64,000 bases of DNA from the NCBI GenBank assembly GCA_030525875.1, contig JAUNDV010000001.1, positions 62,001-126,000 on the forward strand, read 5' to 3'. Positions 45,498 to 53,804 of the stretch are shown here, piece after piece. The translations under genes and the position numbers were made by a program. The stretch comes from Eubacteriales bacterium. GTDB lineage: Bacteria; Bacillota; Clostridia; Lachnospirales; Lachnospiraceae. Under the pieces are notes generated by a model that did not search any database, was not told the origin of the DNA, and worked only from the letters and a program-made list of their open reading frames with translations. How positions within the stretch are numbered: position 1 is the first letter of the stretch; every line of letters begins with the position of its first letter.

Positions 45498-46316
45498 ATG
45501 AAATACAAAATACTTACACTTGACTTAGATGGCACACTTACAAATTCAAAAAAGGAAATTACTGAACCTACAAAAAAAGCATTAATTGAGATTCAGGAAC
45601 AGGGCAAAAAGGTTGTACTGGCTAGCGGACGTCCTACTCAGGGAATAATTCCTCTGGCTTGTCAGCTTCATCTTAAGGATTATGGAAGCTATATATTGTC
45701 ATTTAATGGCGGACATATAATTGACTGTCGTACAGGTGAAGTTATATACAATAAGACACTTCCTGAGGACTGTCTGAAGCCTTTGTATGAAATAGTTTCA
45801 CAGTATAGAGATAAGGGCGTTGATATTATCTCATATGGAAATGAAAAGCTTATTTCAGGTATTTGTCCAAATGAATATACAAGACTTGAATCAAAGATAA
45901 ACAATACTCCAATATTTGAATCAAAGAATTTTTTAGAGGATGTTAAAGGTCCACAAAATAAATTCCTTATCACAGGAGAGCCGGAAGTTATTAAAGAAAT
46001 ACAGGAGAAAATGATTAAACATTTTCGTTCTTATCTTAATATATACTGCTCAGAGCCATTTTTCCTCGAAATAATGCCACAGGGCATAGATAAGGCACAT
46101 TCACTGCTTAGACTTTTAAATAGCATTGGGCTTACTGCTGATGAAATGATCTGCTGTGGAGATGGTTACAATGACCTTACCATGATAGAAACAGCAGGAC
46201 TTGGTGTTGCCATGGCAAATGCCCAGCCAGAGGTTCTTGAGAAAGCAGATTACATCACAAAATCTAATGACGAGGATGGAGTGCTTCATGTCATAAACAG
46301 ATTTATGAGAGATTAA
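45498..46316 (+). CDS. HAD-superfamily hydrolase, Cof type
   Basis: A phosphatase of the Cof/YidA class, 272 residues. Nucleophile and acid are in 'LDLDGTL' (D9, D11), with motif IV 'GDGYNDLTM' near 222-230 and a C2B-type cap between. Enzymes of this class dephosphorylate sugar phosphates and cofactors such as PLP or FMN. ATG 45498 has GGGAG 7 nt upstream; an in-frame TTG at 45438 would sit on the promoter. Its location behind the transporter suggests, but does not prove, action on the imported compound. Confidence 0.88.
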   Translation: MKYKILTLDLDGTLTNSKKEITEPTKKALIEIQEQGKKVVLASGRPTQGIIPLACQLHLKDYGSYILSFNGGHIIDCRTGEVIYNKTLPEDCLKPLYEIVSQYRDKGVDIISYGNEKLISGICPNEYTRLESKINNTPIFESKNFLEDVKGPQNKFLITGEPEVIKEIQEKMIKHFRSYLNIYCSEPFFLEIMPQGIDKAHSLLRLLNSIGLTADEMICCGDGYNDLTMIETAGLGVAMANAQPEVLEKADYITKSNDEDGVLHVINRFMRD

Positions 46317-46496
46317 ATGAAGCATTTTCATGAAAAACAAACAAGTACCTCCGAAAATAAGCAAAAAAATATAAGAATATTACCTTGTTGTATATAATCA
46401 AGTATGCTAAAGTATTGATAAAATAGGAAAATATATCTTATTTTGAAACTTACCAATTAATTTTTATAATAAAATGCCTTCGGAGGGATAGGGAAA
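46317..46496 (+). other. Leader region of xpt
   Basis: An AT-rich 180-bp gap. A purine riboswitch core is not present. CCTCCGAA (46348-46355) is exactly complementary to TTCGGAGG (46479-46486), which contains the ribosome binding site of xpt. TATAAT at 46393-46398 is a possible -10 without a clear -35. Confidence 0.35.
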
Positions 46497-47075
46497 ATGA
46501 AACTTTTAAAAGAAAGAATTCAGCAGGATGGTAAAGTAAAGGAAGGAAATATTTTAAAGGTAGACTCATTTTTAAATCATCAGATTGATGTTGAGCTTCT
46601 TGGAGAGATTGCTAAGGAATTTCAGAGAAGATTTGCAGATACCGGAGTAAATAAGATTCTTACTATTGAAGCATCAGGTATCGGCATTGCTGTTGAAGTA
46701 GGAGGAGTTTTTAATGCACCTGTACTTTTTGCCAAGAAGGCAAAGACAAAGAATATAGCGGGAGAGGTATATACTTCAAAGGTTATGTCATATACACATG
46801 GAAGAGAATTTGACATTATCGTATCAAAGGATTTTCTTGGAAAGGATGACAGAGTTCTCATTGTAGACGATTTCCTTGCAAACGGCGCAGCACTTGAAGG
46901 ACTTATTTCACTTGTAGAGGCAGCAGGAGCACATCTTTGTGGCTGTGGTATAGTAATAGAAAAGGGCTTCCAGCCGGGAGGAGAGAATCTCAGAAAGAAG
47001 GGTATTAAGCTTGAATCACTTGCCATAGTTGATGCTATGGATGCAGAAACCGGCGTTATTACCTTTAGAGAATAA
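46497..47075 (+). CDS. xpt: Xanthine phosphoribosyltransferase
   Basis: Salvages xanthine with PRPP to XMP. The 192-residue type I phosphoribosyltransferase has the PRPP-binding loop 'VLIVDDFLANGAAL' (120-133) and the Xpt-typical N-terminus 'MKLLKERIQQDG'. Length and motif match Bacillus Xpt. Ribosome binding site GGAGGG is 8-9 nt upstream. It stands alone; the usual partner pbuX is not adjacent. Confidence 0.94.
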   Translation: MKLLKERIQQDGKVKEGNILKVDSFLNHQIDVELLGEIAKEFQRRFADTGVNKILTIEASGIGIAVEVGGVFNAPVLFAKKAKTKNIAGEVYTSKVMSYTHGREFDIIVSKDFLGKDDRVLIVDDFLANGAALEGLISLVEAAGAHLCGCGIVIEKGFQPGGENLRKKGIKLESLAIVDAMDAETGVITFRE

Positions 47076-47100
47076 AACATTTATTATTTTGTAAGAAAAT

Positions 47101-47138
47101 TAGCACAGACAGCTTAGGCCGTTTGTGCTATTCTTTTA
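47101..47138 (+). terminator. Terminator of xpt
   Basis: TAGCACAGAC (47101-47110) pairs with GTTTGTGCTA (47121-47130), followed by TTCTTTTATT. Confidence 0.8.
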
Positions 47139-47183
47139 TTGTGGATTTATGCGCAAAAATGATATTTTCAAGGGGTCAATACC

Positions 47184-48176
47184 ATGAGAAGATTTATCTT
47201 AACAGCCGTAGCTGTGGCTGCTTCGGCTTTTATTTTACAGACAAATACATATGCTGATGTTATCGATATAAGCGGAGCACCGGGTGAAGCTGTGAGCGAG
47301 TCGGTTTTGGATGTGATGGATAACAGACCTACGCAGATAGTCGAAAATGATAATGCCAATATTGTAAAAGAAAATATTTTGGAGATAGGCAGTGATATTT
47401 TTTCAAATGGAACAATTAGTAATTCTCCTGAGGGCAATTCATATGTAGGCCCGACCTCTGATATAAGTCAGACTGCCCCTGGAAGTATGCATTCAAATGA
47501 TATGGGAACAGAGGTGAGTCTTCCTTTTAAATTAGCTTTACCAAATGTTTCAAATGGCAGCTTTAAGGTGGCTGAGGGAAGTGTACAGCTGAGTGATGGA
47601 AGCTGGGACGTGATAGGCAGGGATAAGATACTTCGAGGTCCTTATTACAGGGTGCTTAGAGAGGTAACAGACAATAATGGTGTTGAATGGTATGTCTGTG
47701 ATATTTCTGCAAGTAGTATAGGCGCTTATAAGACAGCTGATGGAAGTAAGGCCGAAGAGCTGTGGCTTAAGAAATCAGATTGTGCGGAGCTTAGCTCTAT
47801 TTATCTTAATACTACAAATCAGACGAGAATAGATATCGTAATAGCAGCTTTATCCCAGCTTGGAAAGGGATATACTCTTGGTGGCTCGGGAGAAGATAGC
47901 TATGATTGTTCAGGCCTTGTAAATTATGCTTACAAACAGGCTGGTGTCAACATCCCTAGACAGTCCTCAGCAATATGTGCCATGTCTGAACAGATTACTG
48001 TAGACCAGCTTAGACCGGGAGATATATTGGGAAGACCGGGACATGTAGGCATATACATTACAGATGGAATATTTGTACATGCATCAGAAAATTCTACAGG
48101 TGTTGTTTCCGAGTATCTGAATAATTACAATAATGCCATAGGATTTACAAATTATATAAATGCTGTGGGAGACTGA
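47184..48176 (+). CDS. Secreted NlpC/P60 peptidoglycan hydrolase
   Basis: A 330-residue exported protein: signal peptide (1-24, ending TYA), an unstructured Ser/Asn-rich region, an SH3-like middle part (about 125-200), and a C-terminal NlpC/P60 domain with nucleophile C242 (YDCSG), H287 (GHVGI) and H299. It probably cleaves stem-peptide bonds in the wall. It has no lipobox or PG_binding repeats, unlike the hydrolase at 2511. AAGGGG precedes the ATG at a slightly long distance. It is monocistronic. Confidence 0.88.
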   Translation: MRRFILTAVAVAASAFILQTNTYADVIDISGAPGEAVSESVLDVMDNRPTQIVENDNANIVKENILEIGSDIFSNGTISNSPEGNSYVGPTSDISQTAPGSMHSNDMGTEVSLPFKLALPNVSNGSFKVAEGSVQLSDGSWDVIGRDKILRGPYYRVLREVTDNNGVEWYVCDISASSIGAYKTADGSKAEELWLKKSDCAELSSIYLNTTNQTRIDIVIAALSQLGKGYTLGGSGEDSYDCSGLVNYAYKQAGVNIPRQSSAICAMSEQITVDQLRPGDILGRPGHVGIYITDGIFVHASENSTGVVSEYLNNYNNAIGFTNYINAVGD

Positions 48177-48203
48177 CATTTGAAAATAAAATACGAATAA
48201 TAA

Positions 48204-48256
48204 TAAAACATCTGTTTTTAAGAGAATTTAGGTTCATTAAAAAGCAGATGTTTTTA
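48204..48256 (+). terminator. Terminator of the NlpC/P60 gene
   Basis: AAAACATCTG and TTTTTA on the left pair with TAAAAA and CAGATGTTTT on the right around a 17-nt loop, ending in a T-run. Confidence 0.85.
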
Positions 48257-48314
48257 TATTGCGATTGTAGTATAATCACATATCATATAAATAAATTTTA
48301 AGCGAGGTAAGAAA

Positions 48315-48842
48315 ATGTCAGAAGTAAAGCATCCTATAGTAACATTTTTAATGGATGACAAGAGCGTTATAAAGGCTGAACTTTATCCAGAGGTAGCACC
48401 TAATACAGTTAATAATTTCATCAGTCTTATCAACAAGAAATTCTATAATGGAGTTATTTTCCACAGAGTTATCCCAGGCTTTATGATTCAGGGTGGAGAT
48501 CCAAACGGAACAGGTATGGGTGGCCCTGGATATTCTATTAAGGGGGAATTTTCAGGAAATGGCTTCAAGAACGATCTTAAGCATACAGCAGGAGTTCTTT
48601 CTATGGCCAGAACTATGGTTCCTGACAGTGCAGGCTCACAGTTCTTTATCATGCATGAGGATGCGCCACATCTTGATGGACAGTATGCTGCCTTTGGTAA
48701 GGTAATTGAAGGCATGGATGTAGTAGACAGAATCGCAAAGGCTAAGAGAAACTTTAGCGATAAGCCACTTGTAGACATTGTTATGGAGGAAGTAACTGTA
48801 GATACATTTGGAGAAACATATCCAGAGCCTGAAAAGTGTTAA
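48315..48842 (+). CDS. Peptidyl-prolyl cis-trans isomerase, cyclophilin type
   Basis: A 175-residue cytoplasmic cyclophilin that catalyses proline isomerisation. The active-site pieces 'FHRVIPGFMIQGGDP' (about 50-64), 'AGSQFFIMHEDAPHLDG' and 'AFGKV' are all present. There is no signal peptide. GAGGT precedes the ATG; a TATAAT at 48271-48276 is the likely -10. Confidence 0.95.
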   Translation: MSEVKHPIVTFLMDDKSVIKAELYPEVAPNTVNNFISLINKKFYNGVIFHRVIPGFMIQGGDPNGTGMGGPGYSIKGEFSGNGFKNDLKHTAGVLSMARTMVPDSAGSQFFIMHEDAPHLDGQYAAFGKVIEGMDVVDRIAKAKRNFSDKPLVDIVMEEVTVDTFGETYPEPEKC

Positions 48843-48868
48843 TTTATTAAAGTAAATCATATTAAAAA

Positions 48869-48921
48869 TCCCCTCTTTTATATTCTTTCTGTTTTACAGA
48901 TAGTAGTTAAAAGGGGAATTT
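48869..48921. terminator. Bidirectional terminator between cyclophilin and DUF1275 genes
   Basis: AATCCCCTCTTTTA pairs with TAAAAGGGGAATT, with T-runs on both strands outside the stem. It serves the two converging genes. Confidence 0.8.
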
Positions 48922-48935
48922 TTTGCAGTCATAAT

Positions 48936-49607
48936 TTAGTTTGTGATTTTACAGATTTGAAACAATATAAGAAGAATAAATAAAATGAAAATGCAGACCA
49001 GTATTGCCTTTTCCATAAGAAAATGTGTAAAAATGACGCCAGCGACAGCACCTATAGCAAAGAATAATATTATTCCAATGTAGGATATAAATTTTTTGAA
49101 ACTTTCTCTATCCTTATCATAAATAAATTTAAAGAGATTTTCCATGCTGCCTTTTATATTTCCGATACACATGGTAGTAGCTGCATTGATATTAGTAAAA
49201 TGCTGAAAGGCCTCAACCTGAATCGCACAGGAGAGAGAAATTATGCTATTTGCCAAGATATCATATTTTCCAAATGGAATGAAAACATTTACCATCAAAA
49301 GTAACATCTCAATGATAAGAATTTTCTGATGCCAGTGAAAAAGCTTCTTTGTTCCTTCTGAATTAGCTCTTAAAATGCAGGCGATAAGTATTCCGATAGA
49401 GAAGAAGCTTAGAGGAAGAAGATAGTGAAGGATTCCGCCAATATTTCCAGAAAGTGCATTTATGCCAAGCAGAATAAGGTTACCTGTCTGGGCGTTGGCA
49501 AAAACATGCTGTCTTCCTACATAGGAGTAGGCATCCTGAAAGCCGCCTACAAAGCTTAACAAAAAAGCAAATAACATAGTTTCATTTATTTTTGTGGATA
49601 TTTTCAT
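48936..49607 (-). CDS. YoaK/DUF1275 family membrane protein
   Basis: A 223-residue polytopic membrane protein with about six hydrophobic segments. The family-typical opening is 'GGFQDAYSYVGRQHVFANAQTGNL' in part (I see 'GFQDAYSY' and 'ANAQTGNLILLG'). The function of DUF1275 proteins is unknown; transport has been suggested for the family. It is an isolated gene on the minus strand. GGGG lies 8 nt before the ATG. Confidence 0.85.
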   Translation of the reverse strand: MKISTKINETMLFAFLLSFVGGFQDAYSYVGRQHVFANAQTGNLILLGINALSGNIGGILHYLLPLSFFSIGILIACILRANSEGTKKLFHWHQKILIIEMLLLMVNVFIPFGKYDILANSIISLSCAIQVEAFQHFTNINAATTMCIGNIKGSMENLFKFIYDKDRESFKKFISYIGIILFFAIGAVAGVIFTHFLMEKAILVCIFILFILLILFQICKITN

Positions 49608-49754
49608 ATTTTCAGCCCCGAGTTGTTGATAATTTATTTTCCAGTTTTTTATAATAGCACATAATGAAAATATTTAAACTTAAAAATCAAATTGCATGCT
49701 TTATACAGTCTATAATGATATAATAAGAAATACAAAAAGATGAGGAGAAAAGTG

Positions 49755-50702
49755 ATGATGTGGGGAGATAAGCCATACCACAGTCTTGATTATGAATTAA
49801 AGCAAAGATATGGTGGAAAGGTGTATAAGCTTTCTCTTACCTCGGGCTGCAGCTGTCCTAACAGAGATGGGAAAATAGGCACGGGTGGTTGCATTTTTTG
49901 CAGCGAGGGAGGTTCTGGCGATTTTGCAAGCCGCTTCAATCTTGATATTAATAGTCAGATAACGGAAGCTAAATCAAAGGTTAGTTCAAAGTGTGGAAAA
50001 GAGCCAGCTGGATATATTGCATATTTTCAGTCCTATACAAATACATATGGAAATGTAGATTATCTTAGAACTATATTTGAAGAAGCAATGAAACCAGATG
50101 ATATTCTCGGACTTTCAATAGGAACAAGGCCAGACTGTCTTCCGGAGGATATACTGAAAATGCTTTCTGAGCTTAATACTATAAAACCTGTATGGATTGA
50201 ACTGGGATTGCAGACTATACATGAAAAAACAGCAAAGATAATCAATCGTGGATATAAGCTCAAGGTGTTCGAGGATGTATTAAAGAAACTTAAGGAAGAG
50301 GAACTTGAGGTCATAGCTCATGTGATAATTGGCCTTCCGGGAGAGTCAGATAAGGATATAAAGGAAACTATTTCGTATCTTGTAAAGGGGATTGATGGTT
50401 ACAGGATAGATGGAATCAAACTTCATCTTATGCATGTTATGAGAGGTACTGAGCTGGGGAAACGATATGAGCAGGGGACAGCTGATATACATGAATATAG
50501 CCTTGATGAATATGCAGATATGCTGATCGATATCATAGAAATGCTTCCACAGGATATGGTAATACATAGGATTACAGGAGATGCACCAAAGAAGCTGCTG
50601 TTAGAACCTGAATGGAGTGCAGATAAAAAGAGAGTATTAAACACTATACATAAAAGATTTAAAGAAAGGAACAGTTATCAGGGAAAACATTTTCCTAACT
50701 GA
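49755..50702 (+). CDS. Radical SAM protein, YtqA / TIGR01212 type
   Basis: A 315-residue radical SAM enzyme. The cluster ligands follow the family's long spacing, C34-x11-C46-x2-C49 ('CPNRDG' then 'GGCIFC'), as in YtqA/YhcC proteins, which are related to Elp3 but lack the acetyltransferase domain. The substrate is not established; an RNA-modification role is often assumed. ATG 49755 is 7 nt after AGGAG. GTG 49752 and ATG 49740 are alternatives in the same frame. The nitroreductase gene follows after 7 bp. Confidence 0.9.
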   Translation: MMWGDKPYHSLDYELKQRYGGKVYKLSLTSGCSCPNRDGKIGTGGCIFCSEGGSGDFASRFNLDINSQITEAKSKVSSKCGKEPAGYIAYFQSYTNTYGNVDYLRTIFEEAMKPDDILGLSIGTRPDCLPEDILKMLSELNTIKPVWIELGLQTIHEKTAKIINRGYKLKVFEDVLKKLKEEELEVIAHVIIGLPGESDKDIKETISYLVKGIDGYRIDGIKLHLMHVMRGTELGKRYEQGTADIHEYSLDEYADMLIDIIEMLPQDMVIHRITGDAPKKLLLEPEWSADKKRVLNTIHKRFKERNSYQGKHFPN

Positions 50703-50709
50703 AAGAGCA

Positions 50710-51492
50710 ATGAATAGCGTAGAAGAAGTAATAAAAAACAGGGTGTCTTTGAGAAATTATGATGACAGAGATATAAGCAAGGAAGATCTTGATAAGATTC
50801 TGGATGCGGCCATGCTTGCACCAACAGCTGGAAATCAGATGCTGTATTCAATTATTGTAATAAGGGATCAGGAAATGAAGGACAAGCTTTCTGTAAGCTG
50901 CGACAACCAGCCTTTTATTAAGAGCGCCCCAGTGCTTTTGCTTTTTGTAAGTGACCAGTCAAAATGGTTTAATTATTATAAGCTTAACGGAGTGAAAGAG
51001 TTTGCAGACAGGACAGAAGGACTTAGGTGGGAAGAGCCGAATGAGGCAGATCTGATGCTATCTATAGAAGATACTATGATAGCTGCACAAAATGCTGTTA
51101 TTATGGCAGAAAGTCTTGGAATTGGTTCATGCTATATTGGAGATATACTCGAAAAATACGAGTATCACAAAGAGCTTTTTGGACTTCCTGACAATGTCGT
51201 TCCAATTTCTCTTGTTTGCTTTGGATATTATAAGCCGGATGCAAATCGTGTTCACAGAAAACGTTTTGATAAAAAGTATGTTGTTTTTGAGGAAAAATAT
51301 AAAGAGCTCACAGCAGAAGAGCTTACAGATATGTTTAGCGAAAATGCCAGGACCTTTATAAAAACTCCTACACAGACGGCAGATAACTATGCACAGGCAT
51401 TCTACAAGAGAAAGACAGGAGCTGCCTTCTCAAAGGAAATGCATAGATCGGTAAAAGCTATGCTGGAGGGTTACACTAAAAATAATAAATGA
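50710..51492 (+). CDS. Nitroreductase family protein (FMN-dependent)
   Basis: A 260-residue NfsA/FRP-like oxidoreductase. FMN-phosphate residues are in 'NRVSLRNYDDRDI' (near 10-22), 'LAPTAGNQM' follows at 36-44, and the conserved 'AESLGIGSCYIGDI' lies near 136-149. It reduces nitro compounds, quinones or flavins with NAD(P)H. A C-terminal extension of about 60 residues follows the core. It is in an operon with the radical SAM gene and followed by a clear terminator. Confidence 0.9.
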   Translation: MNSVEEVIKNRVSLRNYDDRDISKEDLDKILDAAMLAPTAGNQMLYSIIVIRDQEMKDKLSVSCDNQPFIKSAPVLLLFVSDQSKWFNYYKLNGVKEFADRTEGLRWEEPNEADLMLSIEDTMIAAQNAVIMAESLGIGSCYIGDILEKYEYHKELFGLPDNVVPISLVCFGYYKPDANRVHRKRFDKKYVVFEEKYKELTAEELTDMFSENARTFIKTPTQTADNYAQAFYKRKTGAAFSKEMHRSVKAMLEGYTKNNK

Positions 51493-51524
51493 TTGTCTGT
51501 TTTTTACAAACGAATCAACATTTG

Positions 51525-51556
51525 AAACCTGCTTTACAGCAGGTTTTATATTTTTT
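51525..51556 (+). terminator. Terminator of the radical SAM-nitroreductase operon
   Basis: A perfect stem AAACCTGCT (51525-51533)/AGCAGGTTT (51538-51546) with a 4-nt loop and a T-rich tail. Confidence 0.9.
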
Positions 51557-51659
51557 AGGGCGGCAAAATGAGTTTACAAATACTTTACTTGAAAAATAAT
51601 TAAAATAATATAAGCTTTATATAAAAGCCATATTAAATATTTTCTGTAAAGGGGAAAAA

Positions 51660-52379
51660 ATGGAAAAGATATATGTTATAGAAGACGATGAAAATATAAG
51701 AAATCTTTTGGTTATAGCACTTACAGGATTTAAGTATGAAGCAATTGCTTTTGAAAATGCAGAGGATGCACTAAAAAATATAGAAAAAGACATGCCTGAT
51801 ATGGCTATATTCGATTTAATGCTTCCGGGAATGGATGGAATAACAGCAATAGGAAGAGTTAGAAAGATGCCAAAGCTTGCATCTATACCTATCATGATAC
51901 TTACAGCAAAGGACAAAGAGCTGGACAAGGTAATTGGACTTGATGGTGGCGCTGATGACTATATGGTAAAACCATTTGGTGTGCTGGAACTTGGAGCAAG
52001 AATCAGAAGTCTGCTTAGAAGAGGAAAGAGCGAAAGAAATTTTGAATCTGAGGAGACAAATGCAGAGAGTGATAATTTACAGCATGGAAAGGTGCTTAAA
52101 TATAGAGAGATAGAAATAGATGAAAGAAGGCATGAGGTTCTTGTCAATGGAAAGGCTGTAGAGCTTACAAACAAAGAATATAAGCTATTATGCTATCTTA
52201 TGGAGAGACCGACCTTTGTTGCAACAAGAGATGAACTTCTAAATTCTATCTGGGGCTATGACTATGATGGAGAGTCCAGAACCGTTGATATGCATATAAA
52301 ATCCCTGAGACAAAAAATAGGTGATGATGGAGGAGAGATTATCCAGACTGTAAGGGGAGTAGGATATAAACTAAAATAG
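51660..52379 (+). CDS. PhoB/OmpR-family response regulator
   Basis: A 239-residue regulator: receiver with acidic cluster at 8-10, phospho-acceptor D52 ('AIFDLMLPG') and Lys in 'VKPFG', an acidic linker, then a winged-helix Trans_reg_C domain with the PhoB-like end 'QTVRGVGYKLK'. AAGGGG is 6 nt upstream. It is the first gene of a four-gene run (regulator, kinase, sigma factor, anti-sigma candidate); the kinase starts 1 nt after the stop. Confidence 0.93.
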   Translation: MEKIYVIEDDENIRNLLVIALTGFKYEAIAFENAEDALKNIEKDMPDMAIFDLMLPGMDGITAIGRVRKMPKLASIPIMILTAKDKELDKVIGLDGGADDYMVKPFGVLELGARIRSLLRRGKSERNFESEETNAESDNLQHGKVLKYREIEIDERRHEVLVNGKAVELTNKEYKLLCYLMERPTFVATRDELLNSIWGYDYDGESRTVDMHIKSLRQKIGDDGGEIIQTVRGVGYKLK

Positions 52380-52380
52380 T

Positions 52381-53175
52381 ATGAATGCATTTTTTAAAAA
52401 TAAGTATTTAAGATTTTTAAATATAAAAAAGGCCATACGTGAGATGGATGAGCTTAATGAAAAGCTCATGAGAGAAAGAGAAATAAAGCAGGAATTCTTC
52501 GCAAATGCCAGCCATGAGTTAAAAACTCCAATAACCTCTATAAAAGGTTATGCAGAGCTTTTGGATAGTGGTATGGTCACAGATGAAGAAATGAAAAAGG
52601 ATATGATCAGCAGGATAAAAAAAGAAGCTGACCATATGACAGCTCTCATTTCAGACATATTGGAGGTATCAAAGCTTGAATCCGGAGAAGAAGAGCCGGA
52701 AATCATGTATGTTGATATCAGCCATATGATAAGTGAGCTTATTGAAACCTTCAAGCCAAAGGCAGAAGAAAATAAGGTAAGTATTCACAATTATACTAAG
52801 GAAAATGTTTATATTTATGCAGATTACAGTCATATTGAAGAAATTGCTTCAAATCTTATAAGTAATGCGATAAGATATAACAGAAAGTCTGGAAAAATAT
52901 GGATTAATGCTTATAATGAAGGTAATATGCTCATTTTCAGAGTCAGGGATACAGGAATAGGTATTGCAGATGATGAAAAGGAGAAGATATTTAACAGATT
53001 TTACAGGGTTGATAAAGGCAGGTCTAAGGCAACCGGAGGAACAGGACTGGGACTTTCTATAGTTAAGCATTTGCTGAGCTATTACAATGGAACCATAGAT
53101 GTAAACTCTAAGCAAGGCAGCGGAAGCGAGTTTGTCGTAAGAATTCCATCACATTACAATAAAAAGAAAAATTAA
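52381..53175 (+). CDS. Soluble PhoR-like histidine kinase without sensor or TM domain
   Basis: A 264-residue kinase core: a charged helical N-terminus (1-38), HisKA with acceptor H45 ('NASHELKTPITS'), and HATPase with N-box ('NLISNAIRYN'), 'DTGIGI' and 'GGTGLGLSIVKHLL'. The PhoR relatives it resembles carry TM helices and HAMP/PAS modules before HisKA; none is present here. The frame cannot be extended because the regulator ends 1 nt before. The signal must therefore be cytoplasmic or come from a partner. The sigma-factor gene follows with no gap. Confidence 0.9.
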   Translation: MNAFFKNKYLRFLNIKKAIREMDELNEKLMREREIKQEFFANASHELKTPITSIKGYAELLDSGMVTDEEMKKDMISRIKKEADHMTALISDILEVSKLESGEEEPEIMYVDISHMISELIETFKPKAEENKVSIHNYTKENVYIYADYSHIEEIASNLISNAIRYNRKSGKIWINAYNEGNMLIFRVRDTGIGIADDEKEKIFNRFYRVDKGRSKATGGTGLGLSIVKHLLSYYNGTIDVNSKQGSGSEFVVRIPSHYNKKKN

Positions 53176-53766
53176 GTGAAAGGATTGCACAGGCTCAAAC
53201 GTTTATATAGTAGCAAAGGAAGAGTTTTTCTTAAAATGACGAGGCAGGAGAAGTTAGAATACATTGCATCAGTATATATGAAATCCATGTGGCAGAAGGC
53301 TTATGGGGTTATTTCTGATGCACATGAAGCTGAGGATGTCTGCCAGGAAGCCTTTATTAAAATCATACGTATAATAGATGAAATAGAAGATGTAAGCGAG
53401 CCAAAAACCAGAGCCCTATGCAATATAATAGCGAAGAATACTGCTATAGATTTTGCCAGAAAAAATGGCAGGGCTGCGCCGACAGAAGATATTTATCTGG
53501 ATCTTGAGAGTGAGCCGGAAACCAAGGATACGCCAGAGCAGAATGCCGAGTCTAAGGAAGCTCTTAAAGTCATAGAAGAAGAGATAGAAAAGCTCAATGA
53601 AAGCTATAGAGATGTTATAAAGCTAAGGTGTCTGTATGAGCTGAGCGCCGAACAGACAGCAGAAATACTTGGATGTAATGCAAATACAGTAAATATAAAA
53701 CTGACACGAGCGAGAAAGCAGCTTAAAGAACGACTGCGGCAAAGAGGCTTTGATTTGCAGGAATAA
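53176..53766 (+). CDS. ECF-like RNA polymerase sigma factor
   Basis: A 196-residue group 4 sigma factor. Region 2 ('AEDVCQEAFIKIIR' near 53-66) binds core and -10; region 4 ('LYELSAEQTAEILGCNANTV' near 153-172, then 'RARKQLKERL') recognises -35. There is no extra C-terminal domain. The annotated GTG abuts the kinase stop but has no ribosome binding site. ATG 53236, giving a protein shorter by 20 residues, is an alternative. It probably directs its own operon, with the next gene as its antagonist. Confidence 0.9.
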   Translation: MKGLHRLKRLYSSKGRVFLKMTRQEKLEYIASVYMKSMWQKAYGVISDAHEAEDVCQEAFIKIIRIIDEIEDVSEPKTRALCNIIAKNTAIDFARKNGRAAPTEDIYLDLESEPETKDTPEQNAESKEALKVIEEEIEKLNESYRDVIKLRCLYELSAEQTAEILGCNANTVNIKLTRARKQLKERLRQRGFDLQE

Positions 53767-53804
53767 TATTTTATAGATAAAATCATGAAAGGAGGCCTTG
53801 ATAA

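Noticed and set aside
46317-46496. Purine riboswitch in front of xpt
   Set aside because: The TATATAATC start is suggestive, but the conserved loop bases and the TCTACC-type core are missing.
52381-53175. Kinase broken by a frameshift that removed its sensor domain
   Set aside because: The upstream response regulator is complete and ends 1 nt before the kinase start, so there is no room for a lost N-terminus.
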